A stretch of 64,000 nucleotides of DNA from Roseateles sp. XES5 (lineage in GTDB: Bacteria > Pseudomonadota > Alphaproteobacteria > Rhizobiales > Rhizobiaceae): NCBI RefSeq assembly GCF_020535545.1, contig NZ_CP084752.1:3189501-3253500 (forward strand), given 5' to 3'. How positions within the stretch are numbered: position 1 is the stretch's first letter; every line of letters begins with the position of its first letter. A program made the position numbers and the translations under genes. Below are positions 62,997-64,000 of this stretch, one piece after another. The notes under the pieces are model-generated. The model was not told the origin of the DNA. It saw nothing but the letters and a program-made list of their open reading frames with translations, and made no database searches.

Positions 62997-63342
62997 GACG
63001 CTTGCCGATTCGCCCGGCCTGCCGAAATCGGCGGAGGGCGATCCCGTCTTCGCCGAACCCTGGCAGGCGCAGGCCTTCGCCATGACCGTGCGCCTGCACG
63101 AGCAGGGTGTCTTCACCTGGGCGGACTGGGCGGAAGCCCTGTCGCGCGAGGTGCACCGGCCCTGCCGGGCGCGTGACGGCGCCGACTATTTCGATTGCTG
63201 GGTTGCGGCGCTGTCCGGCCTCATGGCCGCGCGGGGCCTTGCCAGCGAGGCGGAACAGGCGCGCCTTTCGGACCGCTGGGCGCGGGCCGCCGAGGCGACG
63301 CCGCACGGCAAGCCCATCCTGCTTGAGAACGCGCCGAGCTAG
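62983..63342 (+). CDS. Nitrile hydratase accessory (activator) protein
   Basis: About 119 residues. It resembles the N-terminal beta-like activators (P14K type) that insert cobalt by swapping alpha subunits: LPKSAEGDPVFAEPWQAQAF, AMTVRLHEQGVFTWADWAEA and YFDCWVAALSGLMAARG. Start at TTG 62983 (GGGAGA upstream) or ATG 62965; both overlap nthB. Without it the alpha subunit is usually metal-free. Confidence 0.88.
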   Translation: MSRCETLADSPGLPKSAEGDPVFAEPWQAQAFAMTVRLHEQGVFTWADWAEALSREVHRPCRARDGADYFDCWVAALSGLMAARGLASEAEQARLSDRWARAAEATPHGKPILLENAPS

Positions 63343-63343
63343 A

Positions 63344-63441
63344 GTTTGTCAGGGAAAAGTGGGAACCGGTTTTCCCGAACAGACAAACGAAAACAAAAGA
63401 ATTGAGAGCATGTCTGGTTCAATCTGAACCTGACATGCTCT
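63344..63441. repeat. Nested intergenic palindromes of rhizobial type, likely bidirectional terminator
   Basis: Outer GTTTGTC/GACAAAC (63344-63350 with 63382-63388) encloses GGGAAAA/TTTTCCC (63352-63358 with 63370-63376). A second hairpin has arms AGAGCATGTC/GACATGCTCT and GGTTCA/TGAACC (63405-63441). Elements of this kind are repeated in many rhizobial intergenic regions. It lies between convergent genes. Confidence 0.6.
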
Positions 63442-64000
63442 AGGCTCTGTCCGCGACGAAGCGGGCGAGCCAAGGGCCGATGAGGCTGACGAGGATCAGC
63501 CGCGCCGTCTGCAGCGTCATGACGAAGGCGACGTCGACATTGCTGGAGGCGGCGATGACGGCGACGGAATCGAGGCCGCCGGGGCTGGTCGAAAGATAGG
63601 CCGTCAGCGGATCGATGCCGAGAACGAGGATCAGGAGACCGGCGAGCAGGCCGGAAAAGCTGATCAGCGCGACGATCGAGACGATCGTCGGCAGAAGCGC
63701 GCGGCGGGCATGCAGCAGGATGGCGCGCGTGAAGCCGAGGCCGATGTTCCAGCCGAGAAGGGTGAAGGCGATGACGAGCAGCCATTGCGGCAGCGCGATC
63801 GTCACCGTGCCCGACGAATTGAGCACGGAGGCCAGCGCGAAGGGCACGAGGAAGGCCCCGGCGGGGACACGCAGTTTCTGCCCGATGATCCCGGCCAGAA
63901 GACCGATGGCCAGCATGGCGACGAGCGGCAGCACGGGCACCGGCTCGAACCAGGCATGGGGCGGTATCGCCGCGCCGTCATGCCCGCCGAAATGGGCGAC
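63440..64000 (-). CDS. AbrB-family (ammonia-monooxygenase-like) membrane protein, truncated by the window edge
   Basis: Only the C-terminal 187 residues are present; the frame is open to the right edge. They contain five or more membrane helices and the repeat-family motifs LLGWNIGLGFTRAIL and YLSTSPGGLDSVAVIAASSN, typical of the Pfam AbrB family, which is a two-repeat membrane transporter-like group unrelated to the AbrB DNA-binding regulator. GTG 63940 is in frame but is not a likely start. Function unknown. Confidence 0.88.
   Translation of the reverse strand, partial: VAHFGGHDGAAIPPHAWFEPVPVLPLVAMLAIGLLAGIIGQKLRVPAGAFLVPFALASVLNSSGTVTIALPQWLLVIAFTLLGWNIGLGFTRAILLHARRALLPTIVSIVALISFSGLLAGLLILVLGIDPLTAYLSTSPGGLDSVAVIAASSNVDVAFVMTLQTARLILVSLIGPWLARFVADRA

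Overview
This is a GC-rich, densely coded chromosomal segment from an alphaproteobacterium of the order Hyphomicrobiales (Rhizobiales), most likely Rhizobiaceae (Shinella, Ensifer or Rhizobium type). The best evidence is a circularly permuted two-piece tmRNA gene with the tag ANDNYAEARLAA, an alpha-type SspB beside it, the block thyA-folA-hflK-hflC-DUF2065-degP-GNAT-serB/miaA-herA-ilvB-ilvH, families such as DUF1194, DUF2853, DUF4169 and the DUF2778/Tlde1 domain, and intergenic palindromes of the rhizobial kind. There are no insertion sequences, phage genes, CRISPR arrays, rRNAs or tRNAs.

Layout. 1-1840: end of a Gfo/Idh/MocA dehydrogenase gene and a UgpC/MalK-type sugar ABC ATPase. 1900-7095: an AcrAB-like RND pump with its TetR/AcrR regulator; an AcrR-like palindrome lies upstream and the adaptor gene is frameshifted in its lipoprotein leader. 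7087-20501: a catabolic cluster made of a leftward operon (two phytoene-dehydrogenase-like FAD enzymes, a GcvT-fold protein, an 82-aa protein), a rightward operon (SAM methyltransferase, TetR/BetI-like regulator, PotD-like binding protein), a leftward potB-potC-potA set (potA frameshifted), a class III aminotransferase and a Rieske oxygenase. Three copies of TGAAYG-N2-CATTCA sit in its three control regions, so the cluster looks like one TetR regulon for uptake and breakdown of an unidentified, probably N-methylated, amine. 20600-33836: mixed housekeeping and accessory genes: a small exported protein, a VWA protein, a TetR/NmrA divergon with a damaged NmrA gene, an amidase, a Tlde1-domain protein, a cytoplasmic PAS chemoreceptor, uvrD, a CMD/AhpD-like protein and a Tat-exported cyclase. 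34135-38465: a second RND pump (adaptor plus permease) behind a tandem operator-like repeat. 38536-43770: a D-lactate dehydrogenase-type flavoprotein and an AsmA protein. 43779-46618: RHH protein, DUF4169, sspB, ssrA and an EAL phosphodiesterase. 46855-55082: DUF2853, thyA-folA, the hflKC-degP group with a good sigma70 promoter, and divergent serB/miaA. 55141-59975: a HerA-like ATPase and ilvBH preceded by a leader-peptide attenuator. 60101-64000: aldo/keto reductase, LysE exporter, a cobalt-type nitrile hydratase operon, and a truncated AbrB-family membrane protein.

Sequence quality. Three genes are broken by single-base or short deletions or insertions (RND adaptor, potA, NmrA). Several very conserved genes (the RND permease, potA, ilvB) carry blocks whose codon choice, and in ilvB the protein sequence too, look betaproteobacterial. 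In potA the frameshift sits at the edge of such a block. Either ectopic recombination or, more simply, chimeric assembly or consensus error could explain this, so these loci should be confirmed from reads before any biology is built on them.
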